NCBI RefSeq assembly: GCF_000003815.2
Contig: NC_049985.1
Coordinates: 4,084,267 to 4,148,266 of the forward strand
DNA length: 64,000 nt
Reading direction: 5' to 3'
Origin: Branchiostoma floridae
Taxonomy: Eukaryota > Chordata > Leptocardii > Amphioxiformes > Branchiostomatidae
Part shown: positions 35,470 to 45,650 of the stretch, one piece after another
Numbering within the stretch: the first letter of the stretch is position 1
Layout: each line of letters begins with the position of its first letter
The notes under the pieces: model-generated
Told to the model about the DNA's origin: nothing
What the model saw: the letters and a program-made list of their open reading frames with translations, nothing else
The model's database searches: none
Made by a program: the position numbers and the translations under genes

Positions 35470-37413
35470 CTGGAGGTATGCAAATGTTCCATTCATTATC
35501 AATGACCGTGTTGAACTATCCTTTCATCAACAGCCAACTGTAGTTTTTCCGAAAGCTGCTAGGGTGCAATAAACCTTATTTCAGAAACAAAATTTTTTAC
35601 TACCTTCGCCAACAAGGTTATGTTTAGGGTAGCGTTTGTATGTATGTATGTATGCATGTATGCATGTATGCATGTATGCATGTATGTATGTATGTATGTA
35701 TTATGTATGTATGTATGTATGTATGTATGTATGTATGTATGTATGTATGATTCAGAAATAAGATAAGAAAACTTGTAACTTAAGAAAAGAAGAGAACGTG
35801 CAGACCCTTTAGGGAGCAGATGAGAGCGTAACAATTTGCTTCTGTTTGGGCAAACTTTTTCTGGAAGAAAAGTGCGTCAAGCCTATGTATATGGCACCGT
35901 GACTTATGAAATAGCCTGGTATATCTAGCCCATCAAAGCTCCCGAGTCTCTTCTGTCCTCTCCGCAAATACTATTGTGGGGCAATGACCCTAATTGACGT
36001 AGCCGCGAAAGGCCCCAAACGAGTCCATACAGTATTTTAGCCTATTTTCTACTTGTAGCAGGGAAATGTAAGAAACATTTCATATTGGTGAGAAATGTAG
36101 GTTGCAGATGTTCAGATTCGGCAAAAAAACAAGGTTTTGGTTTATCTTTTCGGCCTGTGCTGACCCTTAATTTGAAGTGGTCAGTCCCTAAAATGACGTC
36201 ACGGAAAGGCAATATGGCGGCAGATTTGACAGCTGCGATATGTTTCGCTTGTCAGAAAGTTTAATAATTAGACTTTTGGACGCTTGAGATAGCGGACTGC
36301 TGTGTGGGGTGATTTCTTATGACCCGGAATGTTCACGGATAAGATTATGACACCCTGAACTTGCTAATTTTTACATTATCGCTAATACAGATTTCCATTA
36401 TTGTTCACCGCTCTGCGGAGAGGACAGGAGAGACTCGGGAGCTTTGATGCGGCTAAATACCAGGCTACATAAGAACTGCATGCACCTTTTAAAGTGTAGG
36501 CTAACTAACTTAGGACGGCAGACTTTTTTTTGAAGAAACAGTGCGTCAATTACCACCCAGACCTTAAAGGGGCAATCCACTGCAGAAGGGAGTTATTTTC
36601 CAATAGATAATGTATCAATGAATACATGATCAGCCAACCTTTTTAATGGAATTCCACTTGTGGCGAATTACGCAGCATAAAACAATATGACACTCACTAA
36701 ACCCATGCATTCCCTATACGTATAGACACTTCCTTTATCGTGAATATTTTCGGCAGAAATGACGGCTAAGCACACCAAGAAGGTTCCGAGATATCAAAGA
36801 ATACATAACAGGACGTATTTTTCTTAGCGCCCCTGAAATTAGCTTTGTAACCCAAGCTAAGTCAGGCTTTGTCAGGTACATTGTCTTCAGCCATAGGGTG
36901 AGATTGATTGATTTGATTATTGGAGGGTACCTGGGGAGTTTTGTAGAAGACTGAATGCTTTTTGATGCGCGTGGGGCTACCGGGTACTTTATCGTTTATT
37001 GTTACGTAGCATACATTTGTCACTTCCTACAATTGATACCTATTCGAAAATAACAGTCCCGTCTGGAGTGGAATGCCCCTTTAACCCGAAGATGGGGCAA
37101 CAGTGGCTTGGGACTGTGTACAAACGTTACTTCTACTTACATGGACGTAATTGCCCGGGACACCTAGCAAGAGCAGGTAGTACCACTTGCAGCCATCCAG
37201 GTACATCAGGACGAGGTTTACGATGATCTGAGGCCCCAAGGCGAACCCCAGCGTCAGGCCGAACCAGTAGTAGTCGCTGTTTTTGTAGTACTCCACCGCT
37301 AGGACGACATCGGTGACGAAGTCCGCTATGTAGAAAGCGAACCCCATCAGCGTCGTTAAGATCAGCCAACACCTCTGAATACAGTGACATTTTGTCGTCT
37401 TGTGTTGGTACAT
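34657..37413 (-). CDS. XK-related protein, XKR-1 (two coding exons)
   Basis: Exons 37141-37413 and 34657-35469 join in phase 0 to give 361 residues. The start ATG sits in CCACCATGT just after a CACATAG acceptor, which suggests an upstream non-coding exon. Exon 1 has the family signature FYIADFVTDVVLAVEYY and a second membrane helix (WFGLTLGFALGPQIIVNL). Exon 2 carries TLLESLPELCLQIYILL, the XK-family hallmark, and about six more hydrophobic helices. XK-family proteins (PF09815) are multi-pass membrane proteins; Xkr8, Xkr4 and Xkr9 scramble phospholipids after caspase cleavage of a C-terminal tail. Here the tail is only about 15 residues, with no obvious caspase site. It is the most diverged of the four copies. 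Confidence 0.88.
35637..35747. repeat. ATGT tetranucleotide microsatellite
   Basis: (GTAT)n with interspersed GCAT units. Confidence 0.97.
35912..36467. mobile_element. MITE with TAGCCTGGTAT termini
   Basis: Terminal inverted repeats of about 55 bases begin TAGCCTGGTAT at the left and end ATACCAGGCTA at the right. Both contain GCTCCCGAGTCTC or its complement. 556 bases, non-coding. The same termini form the hairpin at 62455-62525. Confidence 0.85.
36568..37080. mobile_element. piggyBac-like MITE with TTAA target duplication
   Basis: Termini AGGGGCAATCCACT and AGTGGAATGCCCCT are near-perfect inverted repeats flanked on both sides by TTAA (36564-36567 and 37081-37084), the piggyBac-type target. 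It ends about 60 bases inside the intron from XKR-1 exon 1. Confidence 0.75.
37141..37413 (-). CDS. XKR-1 coding exon 1
   Basis: 91 codons ending GTC CAT before donor GTAAGT. The ATG follows acceptor TTTTCACATAG by eight bases. Encodes the first two membrane helices. Confidence 0.85.
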
Positions 37414-37703
37414 GGTGGAGTCTATGTGAAAATAGAAATGCATATCACTGAAACGATGCAATTCTAACATGAATGATCAAATGCAGAATTGCCTTCCCTT
37501 TAAATGACCCCAGTGCGAAACCAGACCATTTACAAACAGTAGTACACCATCAGGCTCGCCCCTGAGGCGTCACCAATTACCCTGGTAGAAAAATCGGCAA
37601 TTCAAAACTATCTATGAGCTGTTATTTCAACAAGTTTTACCTCTTTTCAGCTCGCAAGGATGTTACTTCCCCTTTTACTAGCCCACCCTCTCCTTCTGTG
37701 TGT

Positions 37704-37803
37704 NNNNNNNNNNNNNNNNNNNNNNNNNNNNNNNNNNNNNNNNNNNNNNNNNNNNNNNNNNNNNNNNNNNNNNNNNNNNNNNNNNNNNNNNNNNNNNNNN
37801 NNN
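37704..37803. other. Assembly gap (100 N)
   Basis: A run of exactly 100 N; true length unknown. It may hide the XKR-1 promoter. Confidence 1.
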
Positions 37804-38606
37804 GAAAGCCCGATAAAAACGACTAAAAAAACCGTTAAAAAACAACAGGAGCCTAACCTCTGCTTGGACAGTACGCCTCATATACAATTACGTCAGGTGA
37901 TGTTCTTGTATATTGAATTTCAAGATGGCGACAGACTGGTGAGAGACGAAATATACCTGGATCGCAAACTGTTTGCAAAAGCTGACGGTTTCAGTATAAA
38001 TATACAATTTTCACTTGACATGCTAGATAACCATCTCTTACTATTATCACAAAAACTACGCAGCGAAATGCATAGTGAGTAATAGGTCAGAGATTATATA
38101 TATAACTTAATTGCACAACAATTATACGAGGTACAAAGTATGGCATCTAACGTTACATAACTACAGTTCTATAGCTTAAATTAAGGCATATCTAACTAAT
38201 ACAGGAGTTGTAGTATGGGATAAGTTTCTTACAATCATTGTAGGCTTTTACAATCATTTGAGGAATTTCTAATGTCTAAACCTTCTTTGATATATTTTGT
38301 CAGAGATGAAGGCCCCGAGACATAAATGTCCGAAATTGTTATGTAAATCCACCGAGTCTGGAAATGTATCGGAAGGTCGAGAAATTACACACAAAAAAAA
38401 CTGTTAATAAGCTAGGGACCTTTATATTTGCCATTTTACCCGCAGTGCATTTTCGTTGCGCTTAGAACCATGAACCCCTTTAAAGACTCTTTAAACCCGT
38501 AGCATTTCAGTTCCCAGCCTGAGCACGTAGGTCTCAGGTCGTGTGGCAGGTTACCAGAAACTAGTATGTTTACGAGTGCTAGTAGTAGCGAGGCCTTGGT
38601 GCATTG

Positions 38607-38633
38607 TGACCTTTGAACTAACAGATGACGTAA
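38607..38633 (+). promoter_or_regulatory. TPR-1 promoter: DR1-like and CRE-like sites
   Basis: TGACCTTTGAACT (38607-38619) is a DR1 nuclear-receptor-type element. TGACGTAA (38626-38633) is an ATF/CRE-type site. The pair lies about 120-145 bases before the ATG and is retained with the same spacing in TPR-2 (51847-51873). Confidence 0.5.
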
Positions 38634-38752
38634 TGTTACCATGTGCAATCTGACACCTGTGTTTTGTTCATGTCAGGCGAATAAAGCTAACACAGGGAAG
38701 GGCGCCCGTGGAGGCAACGAGTTTACAGACGTTCCCTTAGCACAGTTTCGCC

Positions 38753-39460
38753 ATGTTGAGGGTCTGTGAGAAACTCCGTGAGACGGACGCGAAGGGCAGG
38801 AGGTACGGACTAGCCCGTGCGGAGACAGGCTACCTCCGTGCCCTGGTGGACGCCGTGGCTGACAAGGACAGGCTTGCGGAAGTGGAGCTGCTCAAAAGTC
38901 TGGGCGACGTGAACTCGGAGAAGGGAAGACTCGGGAAGGACGTAGAGATGATCAACATGGCCTTGGCTCTTTACATATCTGCTATGGTCCGGTGTGACCA
39001 TCGGGATCAGGGAGAAGGTATAGAACACCGATACGAATACACGGAGAGGCTTTTGCAAAGGGTGTCGTCAAAAGGATCACAGACACAGGGTAAGGAACAA
39101 CCAACTGAAGACAAGGAAACGAATACACCTGCAAAGGTGGCGAGAAAGTTTCAAGACCTTGACAAGAAACTGGCCGTCGGTGGTGATACTGACTCTGTGC
39201 TGGTTGGATACGCACAGTTGATGGTGGAGGGAATTGTAAACGACAACAACATGTTGAAAACAGAAGCGATCAAAAGTCTCGGTGACGTGTACCTGAAAAG
39301 AGGAACAGAAACTAGTGACATGCCATGTTTGACTAAGGCTACTGCCCTGTACAACACTGCACTGGCGCGGTGTAACAACGTACAGGGAACAGTTGTCATC
39401 GTCCATCGCTTACTGTACACAGCAAAAATCAGACAATACATCACCACAACTAAAACTAAG
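38753..39460 (+). CDS. TPR-1 exon 1
   Basis: 236 codons from the first ATG (GCCATGT) to donor AAG before GTGAGT, phase 0. It contains two of the three N-terminal LGDV blocks and a hydrophilic linker. Confidence 0.88.
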
Positions 39461-42400
39461 GTGAGTGAAAAGGTTGCCAACTAGTATGCGATAGCAACGA
39501 CTTACAGAGATCTATTCCATGTTCTTCATTGTTCTTAAAAATGATTTTGACATTCAAACGCATTTAGTACACAAATGTGATTTCGTTGAACCCACCTTAC
39601 AGAAAAGGTTTGACCTAATTTTGTGGTAGAGGGGTCTTAGCATGATTTTTATGCTCAAATTGTGGTATTACTTTTTTGCGAGCTTAGCATTAAGATATAA
39701 TACAGTTTTCCAAGGGGGGGGGCAAAAAACTAAACATGAAATGAATGTTTTTCGATCAAAATTGGTAGGCAGATACAATTTGTAGGAAATTAAAAAAAAA
39801 TCTTTTTTTTTTCAAAAATTCTGCTTATGACAAAAATGGGCCTTAAAAGTCCGATTTCAAGCATTTTTGGTACAAAAAAACGAATTGTTTACTTTTTTGC
39901 AAAATCAGGCAATTATTCGTGGTACCTTTGGGAACTTGCCTGATGGGAAAGACCTACCGTCGGTATCATACCCTGTATATGAAACTTTAAATAATCAAAA
40001 TCCGTCATTGAAATCCGGAGATATGGACGCCGCGTCCATATCTCCTCCACGGTGGAGGAGGACACATCTGCCATCTTCTATTGACAATATTGTCGCTAGG
40101 GCCGTTGCTAAGGAGATTTAGATCGTACTCCACAACAAAACCGCTATGCAGAACAAACTTTTCCGATGTATTTTTCTCTGATTATTTTAGTAGAAGTGTA
40201 AGGAAAAGTATTGTAATGTTTCATGATTAACATATTGTTTTCTCAACGTCATTTCTTCCAGAATCATTAGCAAAACTGTTGCTAAGGGCGTTGCTAAAGG
40301 AGGATTCAGTCACGTTTCAAGCAAAATACAGCAGCTGAGAGTCAAGATTTCTGATACACTCTGCTCATGTCATCTCATAAACCACGCATAACTTAAAATA
40401 CTTTAATTGTTTGATTAATTGATTGGTTTGCTTGGAAATGTTGATTTGGGCTCTTCATAAGGGATTTAAGGATACTTGAAAAGGAATAATGCTGATTTTT
40501 CACCTTTTATTGACCACTTCTTATCGGTTCACATAGAGGTCAACACGTACACAGCGACAACAATACGTCAGAGGACGGATGGGCCACTCAACTGCACCCT
40601 CAAATGATAATGACGTCATTAATGGCGAACTCCAAATGTACGTTCGAACAAGGGTCCTCTGGGTCCTTCTGATTTTTGTGCACCTATTGATATTTCGACG
40701 GCATATCAAGTAAGGTTCATAAATAATATGAATGAACGTTTACATTGCAATTCCACTGAAGTAACACTTTTTAGCTGTGAATTTGTCATTTTGGTGAACT
40801 AAATTTGCTTTAATATATAGGTCCTGGAGTTAACATATGTTTTGATGATCAGCTCCTATCACAGGTACATCCAGATGGCAGATCATGACTTGGGAAATGG
40901 AGACCTGACCGCAGCTGAGCAGAACCTGGCAGCCGCCCTGAAGCTTGTGCACGGTCTGTTATGCATTGCCTCTTATGGGCTTTCTACACATACAGCACCT
41001 TATCATTCAAGTACAAGTCTTGTCTAAACTTTGCAGTTGCACCAATAAAGTTTCCTCTATCCAACAATTACAGTTGTCTTCAAGTTCATATACAATTGAT
41101 ATGACTATAGATATATCTTCTCTCGAGTTCCTTCTTAATAATTCAATTTTCATGTTGAATATCAAGACGACTATCTATGCAACAAATTAATGTGATATGT
41201 TGGGAATATAACTAGAATTTTCGCTTGTTCAACTTCACCTACAGATCCGAGTAAACCCGACAAGGCAAAAGAAGCCGACTGCCTGTGCAGGTTGGGCGAC
41301 GTCTACGTCGAGCGAGGCAAGCGGACAGGAGAAGGTAGGACATTCACACAGGCAGCAGCTCTGTATAACGCCTCCATGGCACGGACAGATGGAGACAAAC
41401 AAAACATGATAACAAGGTTACAAGAAACCGAAGAACAGTTTCTTAGAAACATCTGCCGTATAGACTGTGAAGCGTGTCCGTACAGCAGCGCGTTAGAACA
41501 CATAAAGGAACTCGTAAACATGCGCGCCCTTGTAAAATCTAAGCTCGAAAAAATTCACCAGGAAAACAACCCTTATCAGTATGATGAAGATGATCCTGTT
41601 GTGAAAGAAGTAGAGATCAAACGAGCTAATGCAATAAAGAACTTGTTCAAAAGTATCACGATTGAAAGACAAGAGTTTGTTCAAATTTTGACTAATGAAT
41701 GTATCGCCAAACTCGGTCCTCCTCCGTGTAAGTACGCTTTCATCGGGTTGGGGTCACAGGCCACAGAACTGGTCACGCCGTACTCCGACCTGGAGTTCGC
41801 CATTCTGATTGAGGAAGGGAAGGATGATGATGATACACGGAGGTACTTCCTAAACCTCACACACTACTTACATCTAAAAGTCATCAACCTTGGGGAAACC
41901 ATCCTCCCAGCCATGGCCATCCCGTCACTCAACGACTTCCTGTCGGAAGACCCGGAGAAAGATTGGTTCTTTGATTCCGTCACACCTCGCGGCTTCGCCT
42001 TTGATGGCTTCATGCCATGGGCTTCTAAGACTCCTTTTGGAAGAGACCAAACCAAAAGCAAACCTTCTGTAAGTCTCATCCAGACTCCTACCAAGTTGAC
42101 CGAGTATCAAAATCTGCGCATCGCCCTGGCGGAAGGCTATCACCTGTCAGACATCCTCAGACGGGTGGCCTACCTAACAGGAGACGAGTCTTTGGTTGAC
42201 GAGTATGTCGACAGAGTCAACAAAAGCGTAGATCGTTCACCTGCGCTGTCACGACTGTCAGCAATGCTAACACTGGCGGATAATATTCGGCAAATAGGTA
42301 ATAATGAGCCCGAGGGACAACTTTTGGATGTCAAGAAAGAGATATACCGTTTTCCTAGTGTAGCCGTCGATGTGTTGAGTATTTGCTGCAATATTACGAC

Positions 42401-44228
42401 CCCAAGTGTGTGGAGAATGATAGAAGAATTGCTTAAGACAACACGAATCAGTCCTGAAGATGCCCACCACTTGACTGTACTGATCAGCATCTCGGCGGAG
42501 CTGCGGTTAAGAACGTACATTGCCAACGGAGGACAGAAGGACAGACTGTCTCCTCTCACTGAGATGAAAACCCAACTAGATAAACATGACATAGATGATA
42601 TTATCGTTGAGTCAGTGTTCTACATACCAGATTCAAAAATGCTTTTCAGGTACTACTATACTGCCATTCCGTTACGAACATGCATAATGGATACAGTTGC
42701 AAAGGGAAGTCAAAGGACAAAGACATTTCGAAAATCAATCTTTGACAATTCATCTCTAGCAAGGAGCCGAATTGCAAGACGGCTGTTCCATTTAGATAAA
42801 TCATTACGTCCGCTTGAAGCAGCTCTGATCGAGGCGGCCAGCGACGATGAAAAGCAAATTGAAATACTGTTCGAATTAGGAGCGATCTTGCAAAGTCGCG
42901 GTGATTTTCAGAAAGCGATAAGCTACTATAGACGGGCACTTAGAGTTGAAAATACTGTACATGGAGAAAACAGAGTCCATATCAACATTGCCGTTTTGCT
43001 TGGAAACATTGGATCATGTTGGAGTGACCTTGGTGACCAATGGAAAGCTCTAAGTTATCATGAACAGTCATTAAAGATGGAGAAATCTATCTATGGAGAT
43101 ACAACAGCACATCCCAATATTGCTTTACAATTACACAACATTGGAACTTGTTGGATTTTACTTGGCAATCAGAAGAAAGCAATCATGTATTACGAACAGT
43201 CATTGGAGATGAAGAAAGCTATCTATGGCAAAACAACAGCACATCCGGATATTGCTTCGTCACTAAACAACATTGGATCATGTTGGAATGACCTTGGCGA
43301 TAAGCTAAAAGCTATCAGGTATTACGAACAGTCACTGAAGATGAGTAAAGTTATCTATGGCGAAACAACAGCACATCCACATATTGCTTCGTCACTAAAC
43401 AACATTGGAACATGTTGGAATGACCTTGGTAATACGAATAAAGCTATCAGGTATTACGAACAGTCACTGAAGATGAAGAAAGCTATCTATGGGGAAACAA
43501 CAGCACATCCCGATATTGCTGCATCTTTATACAACATTGGATCATGTTGGAATGACCTTGGTGATAAGAGAAAAGCTATCATGTATCACGAACAGTCACT
43601 TAAGATGAGGAAAGCTATCTATGGGGAAACAACAGTACACCCCGCCATTGCATCGTCGCTAAACAACATTGGAACCTGTTGGTGTAAACTCGGTGATCAG
43701 AGAAAAGCTATCAGGTATTTCGAACAGTCACTAGAGATGAAGAGAGCTGTTCATGGGGAAACAACAGCACATCCCGACATTATTCCATCCTTAATTAACA
43801 TTGGAGAATGTTGGAGTGTCCTTGGTGATCAAAGGAAAGCAATCAGGTATTTTGAACAGTCACTAAAGATGGGGAGAGCTGTCTATGGGGAAACAACAGC
43901 ACATCTCCACATTGCTGCAACTTTACACGGCATTGGAAAATGTTGTAATGAACTTGGTGATCATAGAAAAGCTATGAGGAATTACGAACAGTCACTAAAG
44001 ATGATGAAAGCTATCTATGGGATACCAACAGCACATCCCGATATTGCTTCAGCTTTACACAACATTGGAGCATGTTGGGCTAAGCTCGGTGAACATAATA
44101 AAGCCATCAGGTATTTCGAAGAGTCACTAAAGATTATGAAAGTTTGCTATGAGGACAACATGGACCATCCCTCCATTAGAACAGTACTGAAAAACATTCT
44201 AGTAGGTAGGTGCGCCCTTCGAGATTAG
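38753..44228 (+). CDS. TPR-1: nucleotidyltransferase-like/TPR repeat protein
   Basis: Exons 38753-39460, 40821-40953 and 41245-44228 join in phase to give 1274 residues. Residues 1-400 hold three related TPR-like blocks (LGDV at about 50, 176 and 297, each followed by ALY-x2-A-x2-RC/RT). Residues 440-525 hold a polymerase-beta-type nucleotidyltransferase core: GLGSQATELVTPYSDLEFAI, with G450-S451, D462 and E464 fitting hG[GS]-x(9-13)-Dh[DE]h. Residues 640-705 (LLDVKKEIYRFPSVAVDVLS) resemble the helical DUF294_C/GlnD region. From about 820 on there are ten 44-residue kinesin-light-chain-like TPRs. No signal peptide is seen. Biochemical activity is unknown. TPR-2 is a close paralogue. The fold call rests on motifs only. 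Confidence 0.85.
39461..40820 (+). other. TPR-1 intron 1
   Basis: 1360 bases against 710 in TPR-2. The excess (about 39.6-40.5 kb) has no counterpart in TPR-2 and looks like inserted repeat sequence, with a 29-base palindrome at 40017-40045. It contains alternative exon 1b. Confidence 0.7.
40537..40713 (+). CDS. TPR-1 alternative terminal exon 1b (tail anchor)
   Basis: After the acceptor GGTTCACATAG an open frame of 58 codons and a stop begins in phase 0, which fits the exon 1 donor. It ends with TRVLWVLLIFVHLLIFRRHI, a short membrane helix with basic flanks. The same exon is present in TPR-2 (53078-53284) with no indel before the tail. Of 13 base differences, 8 are synonymous. Splicing exon 1 to it would give a roughly 294-residue tail-anchored protein without the nucleotidyltransferase or C-terminal TPRs. 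Confidence 0.55.
   Translation, partial: RSTRTQRQQYVRGRMGHSTAPSNDNDVINGELQMYVRTRVLWVLLIFVHLLIFRRHIK
40821..40953 (+). CDS. TPR-1 exon 2
   Basis: Acceptor AATATATAG; encodes VLELTYVLMISSYHRYIQMA and HDLGNGDLTAAEQNLAAALK, then LVH plus one base. The donor GTCTGT is weak but identical in TPR-2. Phase fits both neighbours. Confidence 0.8.
41245..44228 (+). CDS. TPR-1 exon 3
   Basis: Acceptor CACCTACAG. 994 codons plus stop, covering the third LGDV block, the nucleotidyltransferase core, the DUF294_C-like region and ten TPRs. The last TPR (KVCYEDNMDHPSI) is diverged and is followed by a short basic end. Confidence 0.93.
42861..44190 (+). repeat. Ten 132-bp coding repeats (TPR units) in TPR-1
   Basis: Units of 44 codons on the pattern LNNIGSCWNDLGD, KAIRYYEQSLKM and AIYGETTAHPDIA. 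Inner units are most alike at the DNA level, as expected from recent unit duplication or conversion. Confidence 0.95.
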
Positions 44229-44299
44229 AGTTATTCTTGGAAGCTAAAACACAGAAGACTATAGTCTGGGGTATATATAAGACGTTATGCTTGTACAGC

Positions 44300-44613
44300 T
44301 TGTACAACAACAGTAAGTGCCTGGAATAAGTTACCATCACATATCGTTACGGCTCCAACACTTGCTAGTTTCAAGTTGGGGTTGGTCCAACACATGGGCC
44401 ACCCCAACTCCCAGTTGTAAATCGGGATTTCCTGCGGCCATGTATATAGTCACACACAAGTCTTTTTTTTTTTTGGTTTCTTTTTGGTTCTTGCACCTTG
44501 CACTTTATTTTTTTCCTCACGCCACCGGCCGCACGGACCTGCACCTCACCTGGACGTGATGCTCTATTTGAGGGCCTTGTCCAGTATTCTATTGAGATTG
44601 AGATTGAGATACA
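44300..44613 (+). mobile_element. 5'-truncated CR1-like LINE end
   Basis: It translates to WNKLPSHIVTAPTLASFK, the typical C-terminus of CR1/L2-type reverse transcriptase ORFs. A stop, a 3' tail and a (GAGATT)n end typical of the clade follow. The insertion is absent from the equivalent TPR-2 flank (about 56570). Confidence 0.75.
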
Positions 44614-44973
44614 GTCTCGTGGAATTAAAAAAAAACTCTTATGTACTGACGCATTTGTAATACAGGGATTAGCACAAGCAATGATATTTGCAATGAACCG
44701 TTGATGCTCTTAAATCTAAACTGGTTGGTTGTACAGGGTGAGATTGTCATGTAAATATAGTATCACTCAAGACAAGAAAGATGTTAATCACAGATATCAG
44801 GAGCGGTGTGTGTGGGTACACTAAGAAGGTGCTAAGAAGATTTGGCTACTCAGAAGCTTGCATGTGTGTTTGTTTGTTACAACCCTGACATACGAGAAAG
44901 CGTCATATGTTTGTTGCCATGTTTGTTCACTTTATTACTTACACAAGAGCATGTCGAACGGTCGGACCTTTAT

Positions 44974-45110
44974 GCTAGACCCTATATGTTGATTTATTCA
45001 TACATATAGATATCCATATATGTATCTGTTTAGTTGTACAGTAAGCAGTTGTTCTACATGTAGACCTTACGAAAGTCACTGTACTTTTGTCGTGTCAATA
45101 AAGATTATCA
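44974..45110 (+). mobile_element. 137-bp short retroelement with TTTAT duplication
   Basis: Bounded by TTTAT at 44969-44973 and 45111-45115. The TPR-2 flank has a single TTTAT at the empty site. A second copy lies at 60791-60918. It ends GTGTCAATAAAGAT. Confidence 0.75.
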
Positions 45111-45435
45111 TTTATCTGATTGTATGGCGGCCGGACCTCAGACTGTATATGAGGCACGGTGAGGGACAAAATACGCTTCCTCAAAAATCTTGACTGACAG
45201 GTCAATAAGTTGTGACTTCACTACAAGACATCAAAATATAAATGCAGTGTGCCAATCAACCGATGACGAATTGTGGCAACTGTGGTGGCAGCTGTAGTTG
45301 GCACTGTTTATCTAAGAGGACCTGCGACGAACTGATTCCCTTTGACTACGTCACTGTGTCTCTGTGATAAGTACAACTATAACACACTGTGCCGAAAGAT
45401 TGTTGGTAATGACTTACAATCAGGGGCTGTGCCGG

Positions 45436-45650
45436 CCGAAACCAGACTCATATAGATTAATATACTCACGTCTGGGTTCAGTCGACATGATTTCGTCATT
45501 GAAAAATGTCCAGTCAACCATCGTCATTTCATGACGTGATCGAAACCATGAAAAGCCCCTAAGAGATATCCTGTATGACGTAATTATGGGAGTTTCCAGA
45601 AAGAATCATGAGAAGCTATGTCGCTGGGATTCCCCTTACGTCACTAGGAA
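45436..45650. promoter_or_regulatory. XKR-promoter-like block without an adjacent XKR start
   Basis: Related to the blocks upstream of XKR-2 and XKR-3: a GAAACCAGAC start, CRE-like TGACGTAA, kappaB-like GGGAGTTTCC (45588-45597) and GGGATTCCCC (45626-45635), and TTACGTCAC. It sits between two convergent gene ends, so its role is unclear. Confidence 0.45.

Larger units (their letters stand above)
35470..37140 (-). other. XKR-1 intron packed with MITEs
   Basis: It contains an ATGT microsatellite (35.64-35.75 kb) and two MITEs (35912-36467 and 36568-37080). Little unique sequence remains. Confidence 0.75.
37414..38752. other. Region between XKR-1 and TPR-1 (divergent promoters)
   Basis: It contains a block conserved upstream of XKR-2 (about 37.50-37.61 kb versus 47.88-48.0 kb), an assembly gap (37704-37803), a block with an open 60-codon frame (37904-38082, similar to 48.17-48.34 kb) and the TPR-1 promoter (38.5-38.75 kb). 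Confidence 0.6.

Noticed and set aside
35470-35502. In-frame Met upstream of XKR exon 2 (MIMNGTFAYLQ and relatives)
   Set aside because: It lies before the CCTCCAG acceptor that is common to all four XKR genes. Taken as intron despite the open frame.
37660-38082. 140-codon plus-strand open frame spanning the assembly gap
   Set aside because: The frame crosses 100 N of unknown length, so continuity cannot be claimed. Only the part after 37904 is discussed.
40521-40709. Minus-strand 62-codon open frame conserved in both TPR introns
   Set aside because: It begins at TTG and is antisense to exon 1b. The synonymous pattern supports the plus-strand frame instead.
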